Origin: Rhodospirillaceae bacterium
GTDB taxonomy: Bacteria; Pseudomonadota; Alphaproteobacteria; Rhodospirillales; Rhodospirillaceae
Length of the DNA stretch: 55,041 bases
Reading direction: 5' to 3'
Assembly: GCA_004297485.1 (NCBI GenBank)
Contig: SCTM01000094.1
Span: 1-55,041 of the forward strand
The first letter of the stretch is position 1. Each line of letters starts with the position of its first letter. Shown here in pieces: positions 8,753 to 18,408 of this stretch. A model generated the notes under the pieces. It ran no database searches. It saw only the letters and a list, made by a program, of their open reading frames with translations, and was not told the DNA's origin. Position numbers and translations under genes: made by a program.

Positions 8753-9347
8753 GTTTTGATTCCCGAATAATTCACTACGCTGACTTGTGGGGACTGCACG
8801 CGTGCCAGCGCGCGCGTAGTGGCCAAAGGAGCAGGCAATCCCCGACATTCGTCGGTGCTACACGCGGATACAAAATGATGGAACGACAGTTTCCTGCGAA
8901 AACCGTTTCGCAAACATTCTGGAAAACGAAACAACCCGCGAGAGCAATTGGGCTACCTCGTTGTGATGGTACAATGTTAACGCCAACGGCGGGCTATTCA
9001 AGGACTCGATTTCATATGTGATGCCCAGTCAAGTATTGGACATGGTATCAGACTAGAATCGACGGCCGGAGGAGGGCGCCGCCAGGTCATGTTGCGGACG
9101 CTCGACGTTTCGGTTCTGTGGCGACGGATGATTGACTGCTGCAAATCGTTATTCTTATTCGGTAAGTTTAACCATGCTGTCGGTTTTGCTTGTCAAGGAT
9201 TGGTGGCGCCGTAGGCTATCATTACTAAGGTGCTTGAGGCGGATCGAAGCCCGCCTCGGCGATATTGGACGTGCCTCATCTATTCGGGGCGGAAGGCCGG
9301 GCTCTGTTTGATCGGAGCCGGTCGGTAGCAGGGAGAGACATGGCACA
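8753..9347. other. Divergent gap with palindrome GCGAAA-N4-TTTCGC
   Basis: About 590 bases between the ACAD pair and the enoyl-CoA hydratase, without a supported gene. At 8896-8911 there is a perfect inverted repeat GCGAAA-ACCG-TTTCGC, which contains the CGAA-N6-TTCG pattern seen in other promoter gaps of this window. It could be an operator for the divergent pair, about 145 bases upstream of the ACAD start. The rest shows no clear structure. Confidence 0.35.
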
Positions 9348-10142
9348 ATGAGTGGCGTTAAGGTTGAGCGGCGTGGGGCAGTTACCGTCGTGACTATGAA
9401 TTACCCCGAGCGCCACAATGCGCTGTCGTCATCGCTCGCGGAGGGCTTGAGGCTTGCCGTTGCCGAGTTTAGCGCTGACGAGGACCAAAAGGTTTTGATC
9501 ATCACGGGCGCGGGCGAAAAAGCTTTTTGTTCCGGTGCGGATCTGAAGGTTATGGGTGGCGAGGGCGGGGTTGCGCGAAAGCTCCCGATGTCGGCTGGTC
9601 CCGATATATTGGGCATTGCCGCATGCGAAAAGCCGGTCATTGCCGCCATCAACGGTTTGGCCGTCGGGGGCGGTCTCGAGATCGCGTTGTGCTGCGATAT
9701 TCGACTGGCCGCGGACGTCGCATGGTTTGCTCTCCCAGAACCGAGTAGGGGATTTCTCGCCGGACTTGCCGCCGTGGTTTTACCGCGCCTAATGCCGATG
9801 GGCGCGGCTTTGGACATGATGCTGACGGGCGAGCGGATGAGTGCGGAGGAGGCTTACCGCATCGGTCTTGTGCAGAAAGTCGTGCCGCAGGCGAGACTGA
9901 TGGAGGAAGCCGAGCGCAAGGCGAACTTGATGTGCGGGCATTCCCGCTCTGCCCTGATGGGGACAAAAAAGGTCCTGCGTTTCTGGCGAGACATTATGAT
10001 GGCCGAGCAGCATCACTACTACGAAGCCGTCGTTCACAGGGTGCTGCTTTCAGGGGACCTCATCGAGGGCATCGATGCTTTCCGGGAGAAGCGCGCGCCG
10101 GACTTTACGAAAGGTTGGCCAGATCCTCTGACGCGTGAATGA
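9348..10142 (+). CDS. Enoyl-CoA hydratase/isomerase (crotonase family)
   Basis: A 264-residue crotonase. The oxyanion-hole segments are FCSGADLKVMGG (about residues 60-72) and AAINGLAVGGGLEIALCCD (about 103-121). One of the two classical catalytic glutamates is visible in ALPEPSRGF near residue 130. Family members hydrate enoyl-CoA or move double bonds in beta-oxidation. GGGAGAG lies about 10 bases before the ATG. Placed divergent from the ACAD pair and upstream of an esterase, it fits the hydration step after the ACAD reaction. Isomerase or ring-opening activity cannot be excluded. Confidence 0.87.
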   Translation: MSGVKVERRGAVTVVTMNYPERHNALSSSLAEGLRLAVAEFSADEDQKVLIITGAGEKAFCSGADLKVMGGEGGVARKLPMSAGPDILGIAACEKPVIAAINGLAVGGGLEIALCCDIRLAADVAWFALPEPSRGFLAGLAAVVLPRLMPMGAALDMMLTGERMSAEEAYRIGLVQKVVPQARLMEEAERKANLMCGHSRSALMGTKKVLRFWRDIMMAEQHHYYEAVVHRVLLSGDLIEGIDAFREKRAPDFTKGWPDPLTRE

Positions 10143-10346
10143 CGCGACTGAACCTGTGTTCGTCTATGGGAAGAGAGCGAAGAACAATCTCAGGCCCATT
10201 GAAAAAACGCAGGTGATCTCCGATGCTCGCCATCCACCGACTGTGCCCAACAAGAATGGGGATATCGAACCCGTCGCAATATCGTGACGAATCAGATCGC
10301 GCGTGGGCAGCGCCCGGAAGGCCGGTGCCGGCATACGGAGGGGAGC

Positions 10347-11303
10347 ATGGAAGCGAAGATTGACGGCCACAAGAATGCGACAGGTTTGGATGCTCCGGCG
10401 CGGCGCCCTCGCATCAGCTTGAGGGCATGGGTGGTGCTGCGGCTCGCTCTCCTTCTTGCACCTGACCAGTCGCGACCCGGAGCGCTCCAGCGCGGCATCG
10501 CGGATAACCGCAAGGCTGGGATAGCCCACCCACCGAAACGGATGCTCAAGCGGCTCGATCTCAAGGTTGAGCGGCACGACGATGGGCCCGTGTATCGATT
10601 GACGCCGCGTGGTGGTTCGTCCCCGGCGTTATGTCTCCTCTACCTCCATGGCAGCGGCTATGTCATGGAAATGCATGCCGTTCAGTGGAAGTTGGTCGAA
10701 GGCCTCATGGCTTTGACGGATGCGCAGGTCGTGGCGCCCATGTATCCGCTTGCACCTGAGCATTGCGCCCTGGAAGGGTTAGATATGGTCAGGCGAGTCT
10801 ATCTTGGCCTGGTCGAGCAATACGGTGCGGGCAGAATCGTTGTCATGGGCGATTCCGCGGGCGGTGGCCTTGCACTTGCGCTCGCGCAGATGCTCAGGGA
10901 TGCGAAGGAGCCGTTGCCGGCCGCACTCGTTCTGTTTTCGCCCTGGCTGGATGTCAGCGTCAGCGGTGCCGACCAGCCCGAGTTGGAGCGCGGCGATCCG
11001 GCGCTGGCCATCAATTTCCTTCGCGAGGCGGGGCAAATGTGGGCAAGGGATTTGCCGCTGGACGATCCACGGGTGAGTCCGCTGTTCGGCGACCATACGG
11101 CCTTGCCGCCCACGATCGTCTTTGCCGGAACGCGCGATATCCTCTGCTCCGATGCCAGGCGATTGGCTGAGCGAAGCACCGACGCCGTGATCAGGGAATA
11201 TCCAGAGATGATGCACGTTTGGCCGGTCGCGCCCATTCCGGAAGGGCGGCGTGCGCTTGAGGAAGCGGCGGCCTTTATTCATCAGCACGTCGCAAGGCCG
11301 TAG
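10347..11303 (+). CDS. Alpha/beta hydrolase, HSL-type esterase
   Basis: A hydrolase of about 318 residues in the hormone-sensitive lipase (alpha/beta hydrolase-3) family. The oxyanion motif appears as YLHGSGYVM (HGSG in place of HGGG). The nucleophile Ser is in MGDSAGGGLALA, the acid Asp in GTRDILCSD and the His in MMHVWPV. It cleaves carboxylic esters or lactones in the cytoplasm. I chose ATG 10347 because GGAGGGG stands just before it; the ORF extends upstream without a signal. It follows the crotonase by about 200 bases and may be cotranscribed. Substrate unknown. Confidence 0.85.
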   Translation: MEAKIDGHKNATGLDAPARRPRISLRAWVVLRLALLLAPDQSRPGALQRGIADNRKAGIAHPPKRMLKRLDLKVERHDDGPVYRLTPRGGSSPALCLLYLHGSGYVMEMHAVQWKLVEGLMALTDAQVVAPMYPLAPEHCALEGLDMVRRVYLGLVEQYGAGRIVVMGDSAGGGLALALAQMLRDAKEPLPAALVLFSPWLDVSVSGADQPELERGDPALAINFLREAGQMWARDLPLDDPRVSPLFGDHTALPPTIVFAGTRDILCSDARRLAERSTDAVIREYPEMMHVWPVAPIPEGRRALEEAAAFIHQHVARP

Positions 11304-11498
11304 CCGCCGGCACTCGAACTATGGCACCCGGAAATCATCCGATCAGGTAACGGGCCTGAAATGATGGCCAAATTGGACCTGATTGGTCAGTTCGGATTAG
11401 GCTTCCGGTAGGGTCATCCAATCCTGCGCGTGGCTGCAGAAAATCCGCTCTGGCGTGCCCCCCGGATTCATGGCGCGTCATTGAAAACGGGTGTAGAA

Positions 11499-11523
11499 AT
11501 CTACCAGTATATTATCGGTAGAT
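11499..11523. promoter_or_regulatory. Inverted repeat ATCTACC-N11-GGTAGAT in Rieske B upstream region
   Basis: In the otherwise empty gap 11304-11805, an exact 7-base inverted repeat flanks an AT-rich spacer, about 280 bases before Rieske oxygenase B. A second small dyad, GTAGA-AA-TCTAC, overlaps its left arm. The layout would suit a dimeric regulator, but repeats of this size also occur by chance. Nothing else in the gap looks like a gene or terminator. Confidence 0.25.
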
Positions 11524-11805
11524 GCTTGCGCCGAAAGCTACGGGCGTGCGGCCAGTCGCGGGCAAGGAGTTGCAGCGGTTCGGTAAGATGACCCGCGCTG
11601 CCACGTCGAGTGGTCCGATTCTCATATTCACAGTCCGACGGCTACATGGGTAGCGAATGTCAAAATCATTCCATTCTCGCGCTAGCGGAGGCATCGGGCC
11701 TACTCACTTTAACTTTGAGATGCTTCGGCGGCGCGCCTGAGGCATTTGCAAGCTCACCGCGATCATTGGCGCTTATGGGTTGCCACTTCAGGATTTGAGG
11801 ATGCC

Positions 11806-13167
11806 ATGAACAAAGCCGCCGATCTTACACATGAAGTGCTGGCTGAACCGGTAACCTTAGGGGTCGAAGCCTATATTTCCGAGGAATATGCCCGCGCCGA
11901 GCGTGACAAGCTATGGCGCAAGGTGTGGCAACAGGTCGGCCGCCTCGAGGAAATTCCCGAAGTCGGCAACTACCTCACCTACGATATTCTCGAGGACTCG
12001 ATTCTGATTGTCCGCACGGCGCCCGATAAGATCCGTGCCTACTACAATGTGTGCTCGCATCGTGGTCGCCGGCTTGTGGACACCCCTAAGGGTGCCAAAC
12101 GAGCGTGCGGCAAGCAGAAGCAGTTTATCTGTGGGTTCCACGCCTGGCGCTACAACCTGGAAGGCCAATGCACACATATTTCCGAGAAGGATGACTGGAA
12201 GGGTGCGTTGACGGACCAGCGCACGCATCTGGGCGAAGTCAGGGCCGACATGTGGGGCGGCTGGATTTGGATCAACTTGGACCCCAACAGCGAACCCTTG
12301 CGCGACTACCTCGAGCCCGCGGCCGGCATCCTCGATCCCTTCGAGCTTCAAAATATGCGTTACAGATGGCGCCGGTGGGTCGTCTTCGACTGTAATTGGA
12401 AGGTCGCCATGGAGGCGTTCGACGAAACCTACCATGTTCCCGGGACGCATCCGGAGTTCATGAAATTCGGCGTGTTTCGCGGTTGGGCTCGGGCGCAGGG
12501 AAAACATAGCAACATAGGTTATGACGCGCCCAAGGGTTTGGACGAGAACCAGTCAAAGCTAAGGCTTGGCGCGGGTGCCGACCCCCGCATCTCGACCGCA
12601 GAAATGCAGGTCTACACTTGGGAGCATGTGAACACCAATACGACGAAGACGCTTGTAGACGCGGCGCGTCGATTGGTCGACGAGTTGCCGGAAGGAACGC
12701 CGGCCGACAAAGTGCTCAGGCATTGGCTTGACTCTGCGCGGCGCGACGACGCGGCGCGCGGCGTGATCTGGCCGAGCGTCGATTCTCAACATCTCGGGAA
12801 GAGCGGCACAGCCTGGCAAATCTTTCCCAACTTTCAAATCGGACATGCCGTGAACAATGCCCTGTGCTACGGCGCCCGGCCGTACGGCTACGATCCGAAC
12901 AGGTGCATCTTCGAAGTCTCCGTATATCAGCTGTTCCCGAAAGGGGAGGAGCCGGAGACCGCGTGGGAATATACGCCGGTGGACGACCCGAAATGGGGCA
13001 GCGTCCTGCCACAGGATTTCTCAAACATGGCGGCGGTGCAGCAGGGCATGAAGTCGGCGGGCTTCCGCGGTACTCAACCCAATCCATATGCGGAGCGCAG
13101 CGTCGCCAATCTTCACCGCAATCTAGCGATATATATGGGCACGGGCGCACCACGGCCGCTGAAGTAA
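11806..13167 (+). CDS. Rieske-type oxygenase alpha subunit B
   Basis: A 453-residue Rieske oxygenase large subunit. The [2Fe-2S] ligands are Cys83, His85, Cys109 and His112, with a longer than usual loop between them (CSHRGRRL...FICGFHAW). The mononuclear iron motif EAFDETYHVPGTH gives Glu207, His210 and His215, again Glu in the bridging position. ATG 11806 is preceded by TTGAGGAT; the ORF opens 60 bases earlier but without a ribosome binding site. Similarity to Rieske A is clear but moderate, so the substrates probably differ. The TonB receptor follows after 630 bases. Function inferred as hydroxylation or demethylation. Confidence 0.88.
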   Translation: MNKAADLTHEVLAEPVTLGVEAYISEEYARAERDKLWRKVWQQVGRLEEIPEVGNYLTYDILEDSILIVRTAPDKIRAYYNVCSHRGRRLVDTPKGAKRACGKQKQFICGFHAWRYNLEGQCTHISEKDDWKGALTDQRTHLGEVRADMWGGWIWINLDPNSEPLRDYLEPAAGILDPFELQNMRYRWRRWVVFDCNWKVAMEAFDETYHVPGTHPEFMKFGVFRGWARAQGKHSNIGYDAPKGLDENQSKLRLGAGADPRISTAEMQVYTWEHVNTNTTKTLVDAARRLVDELPEGTPADKVLRHWLDSARRDDAARGVIWPSVDSQHLGKSGTAWQIFPNFQIGHAVNNALCYGARPYGYDPNRCIFEVSVYQLFPKGEEPETAWEYTPVDDPKWGSVLPQDFSNMAAVQQGMKSAGFRGTQPNPYAERSVANLHRNLAIYMGTGAPRPLK

Positions 13168-13801
13168 CAGCAACGTGTGCCGCAGTGACTGCGCGTTACG
13201 CCGCAATAATGAAAAGGTTGTCCATAAAGCCATTGACCGTGACATGCTTATGAAATATACGAATTATAATTCTCTATTGTGAATATTTTATCAGACATAC
13301 CCGCCGACCGCTGACGAGGGTGTTTTCCCGAGGTGCTGACCGTTGGACCCCGTTCTACCTGCCCGAGTTCTTCCGGCGACTTGGTCGTCTGGACCTGGCC
13401 AATGGTCCACGCTTTAATGATCGTCGACTGTATGCGCAAAACGGTATCGGGCATTGCGATATCCCGATCGAAGTTTTCAAACGGTGATTGGTCGGCGAAT
13501 CGGGAGAGGTCTTCGATGATGGGATGCTCCACGCGCGTGTGCCCGCCCAGTCAGTCAAGTGGCGCAGGATTTTCCAACGGCAGCCAACCAAATTGAGGTG
13601 CTGGTATTGCCTCTCTCAATATTGGAGGAGCTCGAGAATCGGCTGTCGTTGCATAGCGTAACGCTGGCATCACCATTCATCGCAATGGCGGCCATCACTC
13701 TTGGGGCGGATCTGATCAGCAAACTGTCGAAGCAAAACGCGGAAATGCCGCGAATGATGAGTCGAGCGAGGTAGCTGCAATTAGTCAAACGGGGAGGGAA
13801 T
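13168..13801. other. Upstream region of the TonB receptor
   Basis: A 634-base gap with an AT-rich patch at 13250-13290, unusual for this GC-rich window and a likely promoter. Two short ORFs (one leftward at 13248-13532, one rightward at 13559-13774, both with GTG starts) have no ribosome binding site and no recognisable family, so I do not call them genes. GGGGAGGGAAT just before 13802 is the receptor ribosome binding site. Confidence 0.55.
13260..13273. promoter_or_regulatory. GAA/TTC dyad upstream of TonB receptor, candidate IclR 1 site
   Basis: CGAA-TTATAA-TTCT matches the CGAA-N6-TTCG pattern at 9 of its 10 outer and flanking AT-rich positions that I compared by eye, failing only in the last G. 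The same pattern occurs at 18279, 22193 and 22264. It lies in an AT-rich patch about 530 bases before the receptor start, which is far for direct control. Assignment to IclR 1 is inference. Confidence 0.3.
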
Positions 13802-16261
13802 ATGTCAAAAGTCAATCTGAAGTCGCTACTGCAAGGCGCCACGGTGTTAAGTCTCGGCGCGTTCGGCCTTGGTCTGCCAGTTCCAGGTACGGCGCGGGCG
13901 GCCGACGTCGAATCGTCAGAACAAATCATCGTTACGGCCCGCCGCGTCGAGGAGCGGTTGCAGGACGTGCCGATCTCGATCAGCGTGTTCGACCAAAAGC
14001 AACTGTCCGACCGCGGCATCACCAACGGGCGCGATCTGTCTGTCTATACGCCGTCCTTGCAGATCAGCTCGTTGCTCGGAAGTACTGACGTCCAGTTTTC
14101 TTTGCGCGGCTTCTTGCAAGATCTGCAAACGGCGCCGACGGTGGCGGTGTATTTTGCCGATGCGGTCGCGCCGCGCGGCGGCGCCACCGTGCAGACCGGC
14201 GACGGTGTCGCGCCGGGCAGCTTCTTCGACTTGCAGAACGTACAGGTTCTGAAGGGCCCGCAAGGAACACTCTTCGGCCGGAACACGACCGGCGGCGCGG
14301 TGCTGCTGGTGCCGCAAAAACCGACCGGCAAGTTTGAAAGCTATGTCGAGGCGGCTTACGGCAATTACAACATGGAAAACGTTCAGGCCGTGGTGAACGT
14401 GCCCCTGAGCGATAAGGTCCGCTTCCGGGCCGGCGTCAACCAAGAGAAACGCGACGGCTTCGAGAATAATATCTCGGGCATCGGCCCCAGCGCATTCGGG
14501 GACGTCGGTTACGTGGCCGCGCGTGCAAGCCTTGTCGTTGATGTCACGCCCAATCTGGAAAACTATACCGTCCTGACCTTCAATCGTTCGAAGGACAACG
14601 GCGCCATCGAGCAGGTCCAAACCTGCAATCCGGCCGCCCCCATCTTCGGGGCGCTGAACTGCGCGCAGATCGCGCGGGAGCAGGGCCATGGCCGGTATGT
14701 CGTGGAAAATGATTTGCCCGACCCGATATCCTATCTTCGTCAATGGCAGGTGATCAACACCACAACCTGGCAGGCTACGGACAACCTCACGATCAAAAAT
14801 ATCGCCAACTATGCTCAGCTCAAGAACGACGTTCGCACCACACTCTTCGGCGACAATTGGCTACTTCCAGCCGTCATCTCCATTCCGACGCCGGCGGGTG
14901 TATTCAACATACCGACCGGGCCCTTGGCCGGCACCGCTATTCCGTTCATTTTTCTGAAACATCCGCCTGGGGGCGATGAAGCCAATCAGGAAACCTATAG
15001 CGAAGAACTGCAATTTCAGGGCCGGTCGTTTGATAACCGGCTCACGTGGCAGGCGGGCGGCTATATGGAAGGAAGCGATACGATCGGGCTTTCCGGCTCG
15101 TTCAATAATACCTTTCTCAATTGCTCGGACATGGCCAACTTCAAGTGCTCAAACGTCCTTTCACTCTTTATTGGTCCTGCTGTCGCCGGCACCCTGACGA
15201 CTCAGAACTTTGGGGTCAGCTTCCATAACTATGGCGTTTACGAACAAGCGACGTACAAGCTCTCGGACGCGTTCAAGGTGACGGAGGGCCTCCGCTATAC
15301 CGATGACTTGGTGAAAGGAAGCGGAAATCGAATTCTCTATTTCTTCCCCGCGCCGAACACGCCGACCCCCCAATGCTACCCCGGGACGGTTGGGAGCGCC
15401 TGCTTTCAGCAAAATCGCGTGTCATCCCACGCGCCGACTTGGCTGATCGATCTCGACTACACGCCGAATCAAAACGTTCTTCTCTACGCCAAGTACGCGC
15501 GCGGCTACCGTCAGGGCAGCATCAATCAAGGTGGCCCTGCCAGTCACGCGACCTTCCAGCCGGAGCATGTGGATTCCTACGAAGTCGGCGCCAAGACCAG
15601 TTTCCAAGGCGCAGTTTCCGGAACCCTCAATGTGGCGGGATTCTATAATGATCTCACCAACCAACAGGTTCAGGTCAACTATCAGGCAAGGCCCGGTAGC
15701 GGCATCAGCCAGAACGGAGGCATCTCCAACATCGGCAAGTCCCGCATCTGGGGCTTTGAAGTCGAATCGACGGTCAAGCCGGTGAAGGATGTGACGCTGA
15801 ATGTGGCTTATACGTATCTGAACACCAAAGTGTTGCAGCTGACGCCTATCGTATTGGCTCCCAACGATCTCTACATTTCGGCCGTACCATTGGCGCTGGT
15901 GGGTACGCCGCTGTCCTTCACGCCGAAGCACAAGATTTCTACCACGCTGAGCTATCATCTGCCGCTTGATGAGTCTCTCGGACCGATCACGGCGAGCGGT
16001 ACCCTTGTCTATAACGACCGGGAACTCTCGCAGGCAGGCGGGGCCGTCCCGTACATCCCAGGTTACACCTTGCTCAATATGAACCTCAGCTGGGAAAGCG
16101 TTACTGGCAAACCCTTTGATATCGAGTTGTTCATGACCAACGTCACCAACAAATTCTATGTGACCTATGGTGCCGACCAATTTAAGACCACAGGCCAAGT
16201 GGACCGCACGCTCGGCGAACCTCGCATGTTCGGTGCTCGGGTACGTGTGCATTTCCAATGA
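13802..16261 (+). CDS. TonB-dependent outer membrane receptor
   Basis: An 819-residue receptor. A signal peptide is visible (MSKVNLKSLLQ, hydrophobic core, then PGTARA-A near residue 33), followed by a TonB box-like EQIIVTARR and a plug domain (VPISISVFDQKQL, LKGPQGTLFGRNTTGGAV). The remaining 650 residues are beta-barrel with the C-terminal GARVRVHFQ ending in an aromatic residue. It takes up a ligand across the outer membrane using TonB energy. In sphingomonads such receptors often accompany catabolic genes and import hydrophobic substrates; its place between Rieske B and the kinase/IclR block suggests the same. GGGGAGGG precedes the ATG. Confidence 0.93.
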   Translation: MSKVNLKSLLQGATVLSLGAFGLGLPVPGTARAADVESSEQIIVTARRVEERLQDVPISISVFDQKQLSDRGITNGRDLSVYTPSLQISSLLGSTDVQFSLRGFLQDLQTAPTVAVYFADAVAPRGGATVQTGDGVAPGSFFDLQNVQVLKGPQGTLFGRNTTGGAVLLVPQKPTGKFESYVEAAYGNYNMENVQAVVNVPLSDKVRFRAGVNQEKRDGFENNISGIGPSAFGDVGYVAARASLVVDVTPNLENYTVLTFNRSKDNGAIEQVQTCNPAAPIFGALNCAQIAREQGHGRYVVENDLPDPISYLRQWQVINTTTWQATDNLTIKNIANYAQLKNDVRTTLFGDNWLLPAVISIPTPAGVFNIPTGPLAGTAIPFIFLKHPPGGDEANQETYSEELQFQGRSFDNRLTWQAGGYMEGSDTIGLSGSFNNTFLNCSDMANFKCSNVLSLFIGPAVAGTLTTQNFGVSFHNYGVYEQATYKLSDAFKVTEGLRYTDDLVKGSGNRILYFFPAPNTPTPQCYPGTVGSACFQQNRVSSHAPTWLIDLDYTPNQNVLLYAKYARGYRQGSINQGGPASHATFQPEHVDSYEVGAKTSFQGAVSGTLNVAGFYNDLTNQQVQVNYQARPGSGISQNGGISNIGKSRIWGFEVESTVKPVKDVTLNVAYTYLNTKVLQLTPIVLAPNDLYISAVPLALVGTPLSFTPKHKISTTLSYHLPLDESLGPITASGTLVYNDRELSQAGGAVPYIPGYTLLNMNLSWESVTGKPFDIELFMTNVTNKFYVTYGADQFKTTGQVDRTLGEPRMFGARVRVHFQ

Positions 16262-16313
16262 GTCGTTGCATTCTGGCTGCGGTGATGCGGCCTTAGCTAT
16301 GTTCACGTTATTG

Positions 16314-16341
16314 CCGTCCACGCTCACTGGGGCGTGGACGG
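16314..16341 (+). terminator. Hairpin after TonB receptor
   Basis: CCGTCCACGC (16314-16323) and GCGTGGACGG (16332-16341) form a perfect 10-base stem with an 8-base loop, 52 bases after the receptor stop codon. No T-run of note follows. Position and stability suggest a terminator for the receptor transcript. Confidence 0.55.
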
Positions 16342-16524
16342 TTCGACCTCCGCCAACAGCTGAGAGCGTACATACACACCCTCGTCGCTCTCCCATGTGG
16401 CGGCCGATATCCCAGCATAATTTTGAGTACGCTTTGATGTCTCGTTTCGTCCCGCAATGGAATTAAGAGAGGCCTCGCAATAGTGTTCGTTCACGCTAAG
16501 GAAGATTCGAAATAGGAGGGCATC

Positions 16525-17127
16525 ATGGTCGCCACGATGGAGAATCCGCCGCCGGCAACGGCGCCGCTGAGTAACCGGCAAGTTGATACCATCCGGGGCC
16601 AGTATCACAAATTCATGCTCATTCCGCTGATCGAGCAACACTCGCGTTGGTTCGACGGTGGACTGATCAGCATCGCCGTGGAGGCGCGCGCGCTTGGCGA
16701 CAGTCCGGAGCGGATGGCACGCGGCCCCAGCATTCACGTGTTCAACGCCGAGCGGAACGAGGAGTACATCCGCTTCGACGTTTTTGGAAAGGTGCTGCAC
16801 TACCACTACATCCTCAACGACGTGAATCATAACATCCTGTGGGGCTACGATCCGGACACCAACGGACCGATGATCCCGTGGGTGATTGCCGCGCTGCGCG
16901 ATCGTCTTCCCACCATGCTCCGTCGCGCCGGAGCTCACGCGCTGGCAGTTGAGGTCGAGGAGCAAGGCTGGGACAGCTCTATCCTGCCGGAGGTTGAGCA
17001 GGCGGCGTCCAAGGCGCTTGCGCCGCGTGAGGACGACCTCATCCGTGCCAAGGAGGGAATGGACTGGATGTACAGATGGCAGAAAGTTCATCCCCAGTTC
17101 AACACGGTCGAAGAAGGCCAGTATTGA
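16525..17127 (+). CDS. Conserved-looking protein of unknown function
   Basis: A 200-residue soluble protein that I do not recognise. It has no signal peptide or membrane segment. Notable are EARALGDSPERMARGPSIHV, followed by EEYIRFDVFGK and the histidine-rich HYHYILNDVNHN near residues 92-105, which could bind a metal, and a charged helical C-terminus. AGGAGGGC precedes the ATG, so expression is likely. It sits between the TonB receptor and a convergent kinase gene. Its compact, cupin-like size and repeated HYH pattern could suggest a small metal enzyme, but I assign no function. Confidence 0.7.
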   Translation: MVATMENPPPATAPLSNRQVDTIRGQYHKFMLIPLIEQHSRWFDGGLISIAVEARALGDSPERMARGPSIHVFNAERNEEYIRFDVFGKVLHYHYILNDVNHNILWGYDPDTNGPMIPWVIAALRDRLPTMLRRAGAHALAVEVEEQGWDSSILPEVEQAASKALAPREDDLIRAKEGMDWMYRWQKVHPQFNTVEEGQY

Positions 17128-17175
17128 TCCACAGGTTCCGTTGCGGAGTGGGAGATAGTCTTCCGGGCCGGCGTG

Positions 17176-18225
17176 TCAATTCGCGAACGGCAGGCGCTTC
17201 GCGAGTTCAGCTTCGCTTGGCACGGGCGTGCCTCTCAGCGTAGCCATCCGCGTGCCTAGGCAGGCGATTTTGAGCGCCGTGAAGTCTTCGTACCATTCGA
17301 TGTCAGCAACCGAGATTCCGGTCAGCTCATTCCACAGAGCGATCGTCTCTTCGCGTGTGCCCATGCCCTCCAGATGCGGGCGGCCTGAACGGGTGGAGTG
17401 CATGATGTCCGATAAGAAGAGCCACCAGGCGAGATCATGAAGCGCACCGCCTAGGGACGGTTGCTCCCAGTCCATCACAGCCACGACTTCGAAATTGTCG
17501 TCGAACATCATGTTGCCGAGGCGCGCATCACCCCAGACGACGCCAGGCGGCTGGTTGGCGGGCCAGCGGTCGCGCAACCTGCGGAGCGCCGCCGCGACCA
17601 CGGGCGAAGGCCGGTCCCCCCAGATCCAGGCGACAAAACGGACATACTTGTCCCATTCCTGCGCCAGCCCCTCGCTAGCGCCGTTCGCGCCGCGCAAGAA
17701 ATCAACCGAAGACAGGGGCACGCTCTGGATCGCGGCCAACTGCCGCACGCCGTTCTCCCAAAGCTTCGCGCGCTGCGCCGGCGTGGCTTCGGCGACCCAA
17801 CCCACTTGGGCGTAGGGTGGTACGCTGACGGGCACGCGGCCATGAACTTTTTCCATGACGAAAAACGGGGCGCCGAGAATGGATGCGTTCGTCTCGAACC
17901 ACATCGGCCGGGCTATGCGCACCTGTCCGATGTCATGCAGCACCTGCATCAGCCGGTACTGCTCGTCGAACAGGTTGTCTGGAAACATGGTATGGCGCGA
18001 TGGCTTGATGCGTACGACGTATCCCTGCGCATGGCGCCGGCCGTGAACCGACCACGTTGCGTCGAACAATATGGTCTCATGTGATTGTCCTGCGCCTGAT
18101 GGGTAGGCCAGGTTTTCGACCTGGATGTGTTGAGCGTCCGGTAACTTGGTGCTGAGCCAAGCGGAAAGCTGAGCTGCCAAAGTTGGAAGATCCCGGACCT
18201 CGGGCGCGACAATCACCTTCTCCAT
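17176..18225 (-). CDS. APH-family kinase-like protein 1
   Basis: A 349-residue phosphotransferase of the aminoglycoside phosphotransferase fold, closest in style to the kinase half of ACAD10/11 proteins. The catalytic loop reads VVWGDARLGNMMF, with Trp replacing the usual His of H-G-D, and the metal-binding Asp is in AVMDWEQPSLGG. ACAD10/11-linked kinases phosphorylate 4-hydroxyacyl-CoAs before elimination; a related role for a hydroxylated intermediate is plausible, drug resistance is not. Located downstream of IclR 1 with a dyad operator candidate in its promoter. Substrate unknown. Confidence 0.8.
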   Translation of the reverse strand: MEKVIVAPEVRDLPTLAAQLSAWLSTKLPDAQHIQVENLAYPSGAGQSHETILFDATWSVHGRRHAQGYVVRIKPSRHTMFPDNLFDEQYRLMQVLHDIGQVRIARPMWFETNASILGAPFFVMEKVHGRVPVSVPPYAQVGWVAEATPAQRAKLWENGVRQLAAIQSVPLSSVDFLRGANGASEGLAQEWDKYVRFVAWIWGDRPSPVVAAALRRLRDRWPANQPPGVVWGDARLGNMMFDDNFEVVAVMDWEQPSLGGALHDLAWWLFLSDIMHSTRSGRPHLEGMGTREETIALWNELTGISVADIEWYEDFTALKIACLGTRMATLRGTPVPSEAELAKRLPFAN

Positions 18226-18268
18226 ATGCCCCCCATCGCATGCGCACGGCCGCGAAGATATGTAATTA

Positions 18269-18302
18269 TTCTATATTACGAATAACAATTCGAATTATAG
18301 AG
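18269..18302. promoter_or_regulatory. Extended dyad operator candidate upstream of kinase 1
   Basis: A 34-base region whose arms match at 12 of 15 positions, centred on CGAA-TAACAA-TTCG (18279-18292) and flanked by TCTATA and TATAGAG. It lies 44 bases before the kinase 1 start in an AT-rich patch. The TTCG plus AATTATAG arrangement on its right side recurs at 22274-22287. It is the best-formed of the CGAA-N6-TTCG sites and sits between kinase 1 and IclR 1, so control by IclR 1 is likely but inferred. Confidence 0.5.
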
Positions 18303-18408
18303 TATAGAATACGCACGGAAACTCAAGCGGCCGACGGTAGTGAATTCGTCCCAGTTCGGGAGCCTCAGCGATGCCGTCGAAAGCAGCGGCAGCCCCTACA
18401 TTAAAATG

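Noticed and set aside
13248-13532. 94-codon leftward ORF before the TonB receptor
   Set aside because: Somewhat protein-like, but GTG start, no ribosome binding site and no family recognised; not strong enough to call.
13559-13774. 71-codon rightward ORF before the TonB receptor
   Set aside because: GTG start without a ribosome binding site; no family pattern and no neighbour that suggests a role.
15422-16396. 324-codon leftward ORF under the TonB receptor
   Set aside because: Antisense to a receptor with a complete signal peptide, plug and barrel.
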